A DNA stretch of 12,862 bases from an uncultured Bacteroidales bacterium (lineage in GTDB: Bacteria; Bacteroidota; Bacteroidia; Bacteroidales; Paludibacteraceae), in NCBI GenBank assembly GCA_937911235.1, contig CALDPN010000052.1, positions 1 to 12,862 of the forward strand. The letters run 5' to 3'. The notes under the pieces are model-generated. The model had not been told where the DNA came from, did no database searches, and saw only the letters and a list, made by a program, of their open reading frames with translations. The translations under genes and the position numbers were made by a program. This document shows, piece after piece, positions 1-6,603 of the stretch (positions are counted from its first letter, which is position 1; each line of letters opens with the position of its first letter).

Positions 1-38
1 CAGACACATTACCAAGTGGCATACACATTCCACACTAC

Positions 39-836
39 CTAGACGAAAAATATTGGAAATAACGGAGGCAAATATGGAGAGATATTCAATTGTTTATCCA
101 TGCAGAATATGCGCATCACCTCATGAGAGTCAATATTTAGTTTTTTGCAAATATTACCAACCTCATTAGCGAAAACAACCTTTAGAGCATGGTATGAATT
201 ATTCACATACTTAATCATTTCTGCTACTTCTATATCCACCACTTCAATAGGTGCACCTGTGCTAGCATATAATGATTTCATTTTTTCAATTGCGGCAGGA
301 CAAGAACTACCTAATACTGTCAATGGAGGATTTTGGTAATCTTTCACTGCTGTTCCCTCACGTAGGAATTCAGGATTAGAAACAACCGCAAAATCTACAT
401 TACGTTTCTTGCCAGATTCTGTTTCAATAATTTCAGAAATCTTAGCATTAGTTCCAGGGAATACAGTAGAACGAATTACAACAATATGGAATTCATTTTT
501 ATTCTTAATGCCCTCTCCTATTTCTTTCGCAGTTTGATAAATATAGTTCAAGTTCAAGTGACCATTTTCTGCAGATGGAGTGCCTACGCAGATAAATGAA
601 ATCTCAGAATTAACCACTGCATCCACATAATCTTGTGTTGCACGAATCAGTCCATTTTCATATCCACGAGCAATTAACTCATCAATATCTTTTTCTACAA
701 TAGTAGGTTTGCCGCTATTTATTAGGTTAACTTTCACATCACTAACGTCAACGCCTATCATTTTATTACCTTGATTTGCCAAGCATCCAATGCCCACGCA
801 ACCAACATATCCTAAACCAAAAATTGAAATATTCAT
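39..836 (-). CDS. AlgD-type GDP-mannose / nucleotide-sugar 6-dehydrogenase, 3' part disrupted at window edge
   Basis: This enzyme family oxidises the C6 hydroxyl of a nucleotide sugar twice with NAD+, giving a uronic acid (GDP-mannose to GDP-mannuronate for AlgD). The N-terminal Rossmann motif GLGYVG is at residues 7-12, FICVGTPS at 81-88, NPEFLREG at 154-161, and the central-domain lysine in AEMIKYVNNSYHA at 209. The wording RIFCMDKQLNISPY (242-255) resembles AlgD more than UDP-glucose dehydrogenases. The family is about 430 residues long, but this frame stops after 265, at the point where the YxxPGFAFGGSCLPKD motif with the catalytic cysteine should start. The last ten residues look wrong, and a garbled version of the motif can be read in another frame at 2-34. 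The ATG lies 4 bases after the upstream aminotransferase gene. The family is clear; GDP-mannose as substrate is inferred, and UDP sugars are possible. Confidence 0.85.
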   Translation of the reverse strand: MNISIFGLGYVGCVGIGCLANQGNKMIGVDVSDVKVNLINSGKPTIVEKDIDELIARGYENGLIRATQDYVDAVVNSEISFICVGTPSAENGHLNLNYIYQTAKEIGEGIKNKNEFHIVVIRSTVFPGTNAKISEIIETESGKKRNVDFAVVSNPEFLREGTAVKDYQNPPLTVLGSSCPAAIEKMKSLYASTGAPIEVVDIEVAEMIKYVNNSYHALKVVFANEVGNICKKLNIDSHEVMRIFCMDKQLNISPYLPPLFPIFFV

Positions 837-840
837 AGTA

Positions 841-1956
841 TTATAATTTGTTTAAAGTTTTAATTATATAATTAATCTCATTTTCTCTTAAACCTGGAGA
901 ACAAGGAATTGAAAATATATACTTATTCAATTCTTCATAATTGTCTAATTTATCATAATATTTATTTAAATAAGCATTATCACTAATGCTTTCTTGAAAT
1001 CCACATAAATAATTTTGAGTAAGATTATTTGCTGCAATACCTGCTTTACGCAAGCTATTTATAATATTCTTTGCTAATACAAAATTAGACCTAAATATTA
1101 ATCTATTCCTATTACTCTTTGCATTAGGTAATTCCTCCTGAATTAGAAATTTAGTAGAATCTACATTCTTTATAATAGTATCAGCGACCTCTAATCTTTT
1201 CTCCACAATCTTATCTAAATTATATAAGTTACCAATTATATCAATAGAAGGATCTATCAACTTTATCCTACCATCATAAGAGATTGATAGGTTTTCACTT
1301 TTAATTTTCAACAAAGAAAACAATAATAATGAATAGATAGAGTCTTTGTATGATAATTTCGACTCTAAATATTTTTTAATCTTCTTATAGTATAATACTG
1401 TTTGTTTAACAAACGTGGTATGTAAGATGTTTATTTCTATTTCTTTTTTAGAAATCATTAATGCACCATATGGTGCATACAGGTTTTTTAAAAGACTATA
1501 TACAGTATAATCACCAAAAGTTCCAACTAATCTATCTTCATAAGTTGAGCCTAAAGCTTGAGCACAATCTTCTATAACAATAATATTATTGCAATCAGCC
1601 CAAGTTATTATTGGATTAATATTTACAGGATTTCCACCTAGATGAATTATCTGGATTACATCTACTTTTGTTTCATTTAATTTTGTCTCTTCTATATTAA
1701 ATGTATTAGCATTAATATCTACAAAAACAGGTATATGGCCATTATTTATAATTGGATATAATGCTACAAAACAAGTTAAAGGAGAAACTGCAACTCTTAA
1801 AGGACCTCTTTCTTTATATAATGAACTATATATTGCATTCAGACCATCTCTACTAGAATATAAAGTACGACAATAAAATCCCTTATGCTCAAAATTATGT
1901 ATAAAAGAATTTTCTTTAGAGATATTTTCAAAAAATGGTCTATTTAATGGAATCAT
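841..1956 (-). CDS. Divergent DegT/DnrJ/EryC1/StrS-family PLP aminotransferase
   Basis: This family transfers an amino group from glutamate to a keto-sugar nucleotide using pyridoxal phosphate. Recognisable parts are the N-terminal MIPLNRPFF, the IEDCAQALG motif with the cofactor-binding Asp130 and Gln133, and GTFGDYTVYSLLKN with the presumed Schiff-base Lys157. Length is 371 residues, normal for the family. Two things are unusual. Two residues are missing just before the lysine compared with the WecE-type protein at the other end of the window (YSLLKN against FSFHETKN), and the glycine pair that normally follows is YGAL. Residues 190-250 are rich in Lys, Ile and Leu and match nothing I recognise. 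The ATG overlaps the stop of the ATP-grasp gene by one base (TAATG), so translation is probably coupled. The gene is very AT-rich (12 G/C in the 60 bases 1321-1380). A sugar aminotransferase is most likely; its substrate is unknown, and a non-aminotransferase role is possible. Confidence 0.8.
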   Translation of the reverse strand: MIPLNRPFFENISKENSFIHNFEHKGFYCRTLYSSRDGLNAIYSSLYKERGPLRVAVSPLTCFVALYPIINNGHIPVFVDINANTFNIEETKLNETKVDVIQIIHLGGNPVNINPIITWADCNNIIVIEDCAQALGSTYEDRLVGTFGDYTVYSLLKNLYAPYGALMISKKEIEINILHTTFVKQTVLYYKKIKKYLESKLSYKDSIYSLLLFSLLKIKSENLSISYDGRIKLIDPSIDIIGNLYNLDKIVEKRLEVADTIIKNVDSTKFLIQEELPNAKSNRNRLIFRSNFVLAKNIINSLRKAGIAANNLTQNYLCGFQESISDNAYLNKYYDKLDNYEELNKYIFSIPCSPGLRENEINYIIKTLNKL

Positions 1957-3110
1957 TAGTGTCTTTTTATAAATAAAATTGGTGATAAAATTAAATACAT
2001 AATAGCAGGTTTAATATCTTTAATACTCCAAACTGCATTTGTTTTTGATATTTTGTAAGTATTAAGAACCTCTTTTAACTTCATTCTTCCTTTGAGTAAC
2101 TCTTTCAATACCACAGCAAAATCTGTCAATCTCTCAACCCAAGCTTTCCTACTATCAGAGTCGACAAATTCACTATTTGCACCATTCCTATTAAAAATAA
2201 GTTCACTCATAAATCCCCATCCAAAGGCTTTAGAAATTGAATGCCACTTCCACGCTCTTGTGTTTATTTCTAAAAATTTATAAACGCCATTCTTTTCGTC
2301 ATACATAAATTCTATCTCGGCTAAACCTGTATATCTAGTAGCAGATAATATTTTCCTTGCAGCGTCTTCTATTTCTGGTATTTTACAAGTAATAGCAAAT
2401 GTCGTAGAATTACCAAAATCCATAGGATTCTGCCTTATTCTATTTGCCATTATCCATGCTTGAGGTTCGCCATTTTCAGCATAAACACCATAAGAAAAAA
2501 GTGTTTTAGCACCACCGCTTAAGTATTCCTGCAATAAAATCTGATTGATTGGATATTTATTCTCGTGAATAAATTTAACTTTTTCAATTAAAGAATCCTT
2601 ATCTGAGCAAAGATATGCTTTTTTCCCAAATTGCTTATGAAAAGAATGCATAATAGCAGGTTTTACAACAATAGGATATTCTATTGTTTCTGCCAACTTA
2701 AGAACATCTTCAAATGAGTTCGGACAATAACTAATAGGCTGATGAACATCTAATGATTTAATATATTCGTATGCGTTCCTTTTATTATTGAATGTACTAA
2801 TAACCTCTAATGAAGGTAATCCTATTTGCATCTTACCATTTAGATTTTCATATCTCTCTACTATAAAGTCAATATAGTCATCACTAGTCGGGAACAACAA
2901 TGTATTTTTATCAGCAAGACAAAGTATTTTCTTCTCTAATTCATCATTATTATCAACAATAAAAAACTCTTTGACTGCATTTGAATACCTAGCCACAGAA
3001 CAAGCATCTTTTAAACAAATATACACAGGCACACCACACATACAAGCCTGTCTTGCTAACCCAAGTGCCTGTATATGCCCTCCTAGTAATATCAGTTTAT
3101 TTATTGCCAC
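1956..3110 (-). CDS. ATP-grasp carboxylate-amine ligase-like protein of polysaccharide loci
   Basis: ATP-grasp enzymes activate a carboxylate as an acyl phosphate and join it to an amine or another nucleophile. Visible parts are an N-terminal pre-ATP-grasp domain (about 1-105, LILLGGHIQALGLAR), ATP-binding lysines at 110 and in IVVKPA (Lys150), LQEYLSGG (Glu195), and metal-binding residues in AEIEF (Glu267) and FLEINTR (Glu281, Asn283, Arg285). This order matches carbamoyl-phosphate-synthase-like or D-alanine-ligase-like members found in exopolysaccharide clusters. A hydrophobic stretch near the C-terminus (369-380, before IKRH) could hold the protein against the membrane. The start is GTG, one base after the stop of the upstream GT4 gene; I see no better ATG. 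The stop overlaps the next ATG by one base. Position next to an aminotransferase and a uronate-forming dehydrogenase suggests it makes an amide on a sugar. That substrate is inference; the fold call is firm. Confidence 0.86.
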   Translation of the reverse strand: MAINKLILLGGHIQALGLARQACMCGVPVYICLKDACSVARYSNAVKEFFIVDNNDELEKKILCLADKNTLLFPTSDDYIDFIVERYENLNGKMQIGLPSLEVISTFNNKRNAYEYIKSLDVHQPISYCPNSFEDVLKLAETIEYPIVVKPAIMHSFHKQFGKKAYLCSDKDSLIEKVKFIHENKYPINQILLQEYLSGGAKTLFSYGVYAENGEPQAWIMANRIRQNPMDFGNSTTFAITCKIPEIEDAARKILSATRYTGLAEIEFMYDEKNGVYKFLEINTRAWKWHSISKAFGWGFMSELIFNRNGANSEFVDSDSRKAWVERLTDFAVVLKELLKGRMKLKEVLNTYKISKTNAVWSIKDIKPAIMYLILSPILFIKRH

Positions 3111-3111
3111 T

Positions 3112-4044
3112 TTATTTATTGTTAATTATACTTTGATAAATATCTACTAGTTTCTTTGCAACTAAATCATTTGTTAAACCGAGTTCAATAATGCGTTCGC
3201 GACCTTTGGTGCGAGTTTTCAGTGATAATGCAAGCAGTAATTTACTTGCAATATCTTGAGGAGTTCTTTCTGCAATATAACAACCATCTAACCCTTCTAC
3301 TACTTCTGCCACATCCCCAACATCTACACTTACTATAGGGCTTCCTGTCATCATAGTTTCTTTTATAAATTGTGGTGAACCTTCTGAATGGGAAGTTAAT
3401 AATGCTGCATCAACAGCATTATAAAGTAAGTTCATTTCTTCTTTTGTATATCCACCAGTCATTTCTAGAAGTGTAACATTTTCTAGAACTTTTACAGCGT
3501 TTTTTGCTAATTCAGCATTTTTTACAGGGTTAGCAAATTTACCTGCAAACATTACTAATTTCTCTTCTTTTGAAAATCCTAACTTCTCCCTTGCTATATC
3601 TTTATCTACTTCAATGAATATCTTGTCGTCAACACCATAACGGATTATTTCTGAAGTTTTTTTACTCAGGAATAAAGAGACTTTTTCTATTTGTCTTTTA
3701 CTCATAAAGATATTATACCTAGATAATATCAAACTAATAATAGATAGAATTCTTACTTTGAAATCATTAATATCTGAACCTGGATATGTGGTTACCACAG
3801 GAACTTTACGTTGGAAATTTGCTAACAATCCGCATAAACCATAATGCGCATGAATAATATCTGGTCTAAAGGATTCAATTTTCTTTTTAAGTTCTTTTCT
3901 TTTATTCCAATAACCTTTCCAACCATTAGAGTCTACCTTTAACCACTCTACTGTATGTCCATTACGCTCAAGACTTTCTGCTTGTTCTGCTATAAATGGA
4001 ACCACCCAACCTTTATTTACACTACAGACTATTAAGATTTTCAT
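3112..4044 (-). CDS. Glycosyltransferase family 4 (GT-B fold)
   Basis: This is a retaining GT-B glycosyltransferase that would add one sugar of the repeat unit to the lipid-linked acceptor at the cytoplasmic face. Counting from the ATG at 4044 it has 310 residues. The N-terminal half holds PDIIHAHYGLCG (61-72) and VTTYPGSD (84-91). The C-terminal nucleotide-binding half opens with FAGKFANPVKN (167-177) and carries SEGSPQFIKET (220-230), in which Glu221 and Glu229 form the family EX7E motif. A longer start at TTG 4050 is open, but the protein then begins MKMKIL, so the ATG giving MKILIVCSV is preferred. It overlaps the end of the upstream reductase gene by 23 bases and is followed after one base by the GTG of the ATP-grasp gene. 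Donor and acceptor sugars cannot be read from sequence. Confidence 0.92.
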   Translation of the reverse strand: MKILIVCSVNKGWVVPFIAEQAESLERNGHTVEWLKVDSNGWKGYWNKRKELKKKIESFRPDIIHAHYGLCGLLANFQRKVPVVTTYPGSDINDFKVRILSIISLILSRYNIFMSKRQIEKVSLFLSKKTSEIIRYGVDDKIFIEVDKDIAREKLGFSKEEKLVMFAGKFANPVKNAELAKNAVKVLENVTLLEMTGGYTKEEMNLLYNAVDAALLTSHSEGSPQFIKETMMTGSPIVSVDVGDVAEVVEGLDGCYIAERTPQDIASKLLLALSLKTRTKGRERIIELGLTNDLVAKKLVDIYQSIINNK

Positions 4045-4882
4045 TTTCAATCATCATTTTAAGACCTTGTTCTAAAGAAATGGTTTGCTTCCAGCCTAAT
4101 TTGTTAAGTTTAGATACATCTGCTATAGTATCTAAAACCTCAGACGGTCTATATTTTTCAAGAGATTCAAAACTTACTTCAGAACCATATAAATTAATTA
4201 GCATATCTGCTACTTCTCTCACAGAATAACTAACACCTGTTCCTATATTTATAGTATCGTATGTATTAAAATCTGAATCAATAGCACAAACTATTGCTTT
4301 AACAACATCTATTACATGAACATAGTCTCTTTTAGGTCTATCATCATGAACCACCACTTTACCAGACTTTAATTGTTTTATCATCATAGGTAAAAGAAAG
4401 TTTGGTGATTGCCCTACTCCATAAATATTAAATGGTCTAAATACAATAATTGGTAATTTAAAATCTCTAGCATAACCTCTACACATTTCTTCGCACATTA
4501 CCTTTGTGGTTGCATATGGATTAAAAGCACATATAGGGTGTTCTTCATTTATAGGAAGAAATTGTGGAGTACCATAAACATATGAACTAAAATAAATAAC
4601 TTTAGCATTATTTATTCTAGCTAGTTCAAGTATATTAAGTGTACTATTAATATTTACATTATAAAAAGAATGAGGATTTTCGTATGAATCTGGCACAAAA
4701 GATTTATTAGCAAGATGTACATAAATATCTGCTTTTACATCTTTTATTTGTTCCCAATTACATATATCATAACCATTAACGATATCAAGTTCTATTATCT
4801 TAATATCTTCTCTCCCATGTAATTGATTTAATAAATACTTTCCAACAAAACCTGCACTTCCTGATATCGCAACTGTTTTCAT
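4022..4882 (-). CDS. NAD(P)-dependent short-chain epimerase/reductase of nucleotide sugars
   Basis: This is an extended short-chain dehydrogenase acting on a nucleotide sugar. It has the dinucleotide-binding GSAGFVG (8-14), VHLANKS (55-61), the catalytic Ser in YFSSYVYG (97-104), the YxxxK pair Tyr123 and Lys127 in PYATTK, RPFNIYG (149-155) and RDYVHVIDVV (185-194). At 286 residues it has the size of 4-keto-6-deoxy-sugar reductases such as GDP-6-deoxy-mannose or -talose reductases. Its start overlaps the nucleotidyltransferase stop by 4 bases (ATGA), and a 4,6-dehydratase gene lies just upstream, so it most plausibly reduces or epimerises the 4-keto-6-deoxy intermediate made by that enzyme. 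The family is certain. The exact reaction (4-reduction, 4-epimerisation, or another dehydration) is inference from size and neighbours. Confidence 0.9.
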   Translation of the reverse strand: MKTVAISGSAGFVGKYLLNQLHGREDIKIIELDIVNGYDICNWEQIKDVKADIYVHLANKSFVPDSYENPHSFYNVNINSTLNILELARINNAKVIYFSSYVYGTPQFLPINEEHPICAFNPYATTKVMCEEMCRGYARDFKLPIIVFRPFNIYGVGQSPNFLLPMMIKQLKSGKVVVHDDRPKRDYVHVIDVVKAIVCAIDSDFNTYDTINIGTGVSYSVREVADMLINLYGSEVSFESLEKYRPSEVLDTIADVSKLNKLGWKQTISLEQGLKMMIENENLNSL

Positions 4883-5580
4883 AAGCTTAATTTGTTTAGT
4901 TCAAACTCATTGCATGCTTGTTCATAATCATCTGGACGGCCAATATCCAACCAATAACCTTTATATGGTCTAACAGTAGCAGGTGTCTCATTTTTAATTA
5001 AATCTATCATTAAATGATCAAAACCATAAAATGTATCCTCTGGGATTATATCTAAACATTTTTTGTTAAGCATATATACTCCCATACTAACATTATAATG
5101 CAGAATAGGTTTTTCTTTAAATGCGACTAGTTTATTATTCTCATCTGATTCTAACACGCCATAATCAACTTTATGATCACGTTCATAAGCAGAAATTGTA
5201 AATATTGCTTTATTCTCTACATGTTCATTATAGAACTCGCTAAAATCGATATCAGTTAAAACATCACCGTTCATTACTAAGAAATTATCAGGCAAATCTG
5301 GAATTAACTTCAATGGTCCCATTGTACTTAAAGGTTTTGTTTCCAATGAGTAATCTATTTTTATTCCCCATTTACTACCATCACCACAAAACTCCTTAAT
5401 CATATCTGCCATATGATTAACTGTAATTGTGATATGTTCAAAACCAAATTTTACCAATTGACGTATAATAATTTCAATAATTGGCATATCGCCTATTGGT
5501 ACCAATGGTTTAGGCATAGTTAATGTATATGGTCTTAACCTAGTACCTTTCCCACCTGCAAGAAGAACAGCACGTTTCAT
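4879..5580 (-). CDS. Sugar-1-phosphate nucleotidyltransferase (NDP-sugar pyrophosphorylase)
   Basis: It activates a sugar 1-phosphate with an NTP, releasing pyrophosphate. The signature LLAGGKGTRLRPYT is at 6-19, PKPLVPIGDMP at 23-33, GDGSKWG at 66-72, LSTMGPL at 84-90, the metal-binding Asp in MNGDVLTD (103-110), and YWLDIGRPDDY near the end. At 233 residues it contains only the catalytic nucleotidyltransferase domain, with no left-handed helix acyltransferase or isomerase domain. The protein resembles RmlA and short mannose-1-phosphate guanylyltransferases, and also the PtmE type that makes GDP-glucosamine. An upstream ATG at 5589 is in frame and would overlap the dehydratase gene by 8 bases. 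I chose 5580 because family members begin directly with MKxAVxLAGG. It is coupled by ATGA to the downstream reductase. Nucleotide and sugar cannot be assigned; sitting between a LegB-type dehydratase and a reductase, a GDP-sugar is a reasonable guess. Confidence 0.92.
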   Translation of the reverse strand: MKRAVLLAGGKGTRLRPYTLTMPKPLVPIGDMPIIEIIIRQLVKFGFEHITITVNHMADMIKEFCGDGSKWGIKIDYSLETKPLSTMGPLKLIPDLPDNFLVMNGDVLTDIDFSEFYNEHVENKAIFTISAYERDHKVDYGVLESDENNKLVAFKEKPILHYNVSMGVYMLNKKCLDIIPEDTFYGFDHLMIDLIKNETPATVRPYKGYWLDIGRPDDYEQACNEFELNKLSL

Positions 5581-5581
5581 A

Positions 5582-6556
5582 TTATACATTGTAAATATTA
5601 GATTTATATTTAGCTAAGTTTTCAGGTTTCGTGAACCATTCAACTGTTTCTCTTAAACCTTCTTCTATAGTATAGTTTGGTTCAAAACCAGTTAAAGATT
5701 TTATTTTAGTGTTATCCCCCCATAAACGGAAGACCTCAGAATTCTTAGGGCGTAATCTTTGTTTATCTTCTATAAATTCAACATCAGCACCCATTATCTT
5801 GGCTATAAGTTCTAGAGTATCCCTCATTGAAATTTCATAATTACTACTAATATTTACCTCTTGACCTATAGCCTCATCGCATTTTGATAACATTAAGAAA
5901 CCTCTACAAGTATCTTTAACGAAATTAAAATCTCTAGTAGGACGTAAATCTCCCAATTGAATTTTTCTTTCTCCGTTAGCTATTTGTGTTATAATAGTAG
6001 GAATGATAGCTCTAGCAGATTGGCGAGGTCCGTATGTATTAAAAGGGCGAACAATAGTAACAGGTAATTCAAACGCATTATAAAAACTCATTGCCATTGC
6101 ATCAGCACCAATTTTAGAGGCAGAATATGGAGATTGAGGTTGCTTTGGATGTTTCTCATCAATAGGTACATATTGTGCAGTACCATAAACTTCAGAAGTA
6201 GATGTAATTAATACTCGTTTAACTCCATTTTCTTTTGCCGCTTGGCAAATATTTAAAGTACCTCTCACATTAGTATCAACATAACTATCTGGGGCTACGT
6301 ATGAATATGGAATAGCAATTAAGGCCGCTAAGTGAAAAATAACATCTATTTCCTTTGTTATATATTTACAATAATGTGCATCACGCACATCTCCTGTTAC
6401 AACCTCTAGATTTGGATGACTCATGCCATCTAGCCATCCCCAATAGTTAAAAGAGTTATATTGTGACAAAGCACGCACTTGATAACCATTTTCTAAAAGT
6501 AATTCTACTAAATGTGAACCGATAAAACCATCGGCACCTGTTACTAATGCTCTCAT
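5582..6556 (-). CDS. LegB-type NAD-dependent nucleotide-sugar 4,6-dehydratase
   Basis: This enzyme would remove water from a nucleotide sugar to give a 4-keto-6-deoxy intermediate. It has GADGFIG (7-13), FHLAALIAIPYSY (74-86), ITSTSEVYG (117-125), the catalytic Tyr144 and Lys148 in PYSASK, RPFNTYGPRQS (170-180) and RDFNFVKD (208-215). The N-terminal phrase YNSFNYWGWLD (33-43) is typical of the LegB branch, known as GDP-GlcNAc 4,6-dehydratase in Campylobacter legionaminic acid synthesis. The 324-residue length fits. The other legionaminic genes (LegC aminotransferase, LegG, LegI synthase, LegF) are absent from the window. The enzyme here therefore probably feeds a different 6-deoxy sugar through the next two genes. 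A 47-base AT-rich gap precedes the gene. The family is firm and the substrate uncertain. Confidence 0.92.
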   Translation of the reverse strand: MRALVTGADGFIGSHLVELLLENGYQVRALSQYNSFNYWGWLDGMSHPNLEVVTGDVRDAHYCKYITKEIDVIFHLAALIAIPYSYVAPDSYVDTNVRGTLNICQAAKENGVKRVLITSTSEVYGTAQYVPIDEKHPKQPQSPYSASKIGADAMAMSFYNAFELPVTIVRPFNTYGPRQSARAIIPTIITQIANGERKIQLGDLRPTRDFNFVKDTCRGFLMLSKCDEAIGQEVNISSNYEISMRDTLELIAKIMGADVEFIEDKQRLRPKNSEVFRLWGDNTKIKSLTGFEPNYTIEEGLRETVEWFTKPENLAKYKSNIYNV

Positions 6557-6603
6557 ATATTTTTATTGTATTGTGTTTTTATAATTAATTTTGCATTATT
6601 ATT

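Noticed and set aside
145..339. Plus-strand open frame opposite the dehydrogenase gene (and similar ones at 2092-2283, 3996-4229, 8133-8493, 9081-9626, 10026-10238, 10606-10803, 11902-12099 and 12245-12463)
   Set aside because: All lie antisense to genes with clear family motifs, have no recognisable domain and odd composition. They are shadows of the real minus-strand genes.
4879..5580. RmlA (glucose-1-phosphate thymidylyltransferase) supplying the WecE pathway
   Set aside because: The protein is about 60 residues shorter than RmlA, has PLVPIGDMP and is coupled to a LegB-type dehydratase, not RmlB. A general nucleotidyltransferase is the safer call.
841..6556. Complete legionaminic or pseudaminic acid pathway
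   Set aside because: Only the LegB-type dehydratase fits. No synthase (LegI/PseI), hydrolase, cytidylyltransferase or canonical LegC aminotransferase is present in the window.
6557..6603. Possible internal promoter in the 47-base gap before the dehydratase gene
   Set aside because: The gap is AT-rich, but on the minus strand I see neither the Bacteroidetes TAnnTTTG element nor a TTTG at a suitable distance, and no hairpin for a terminator.
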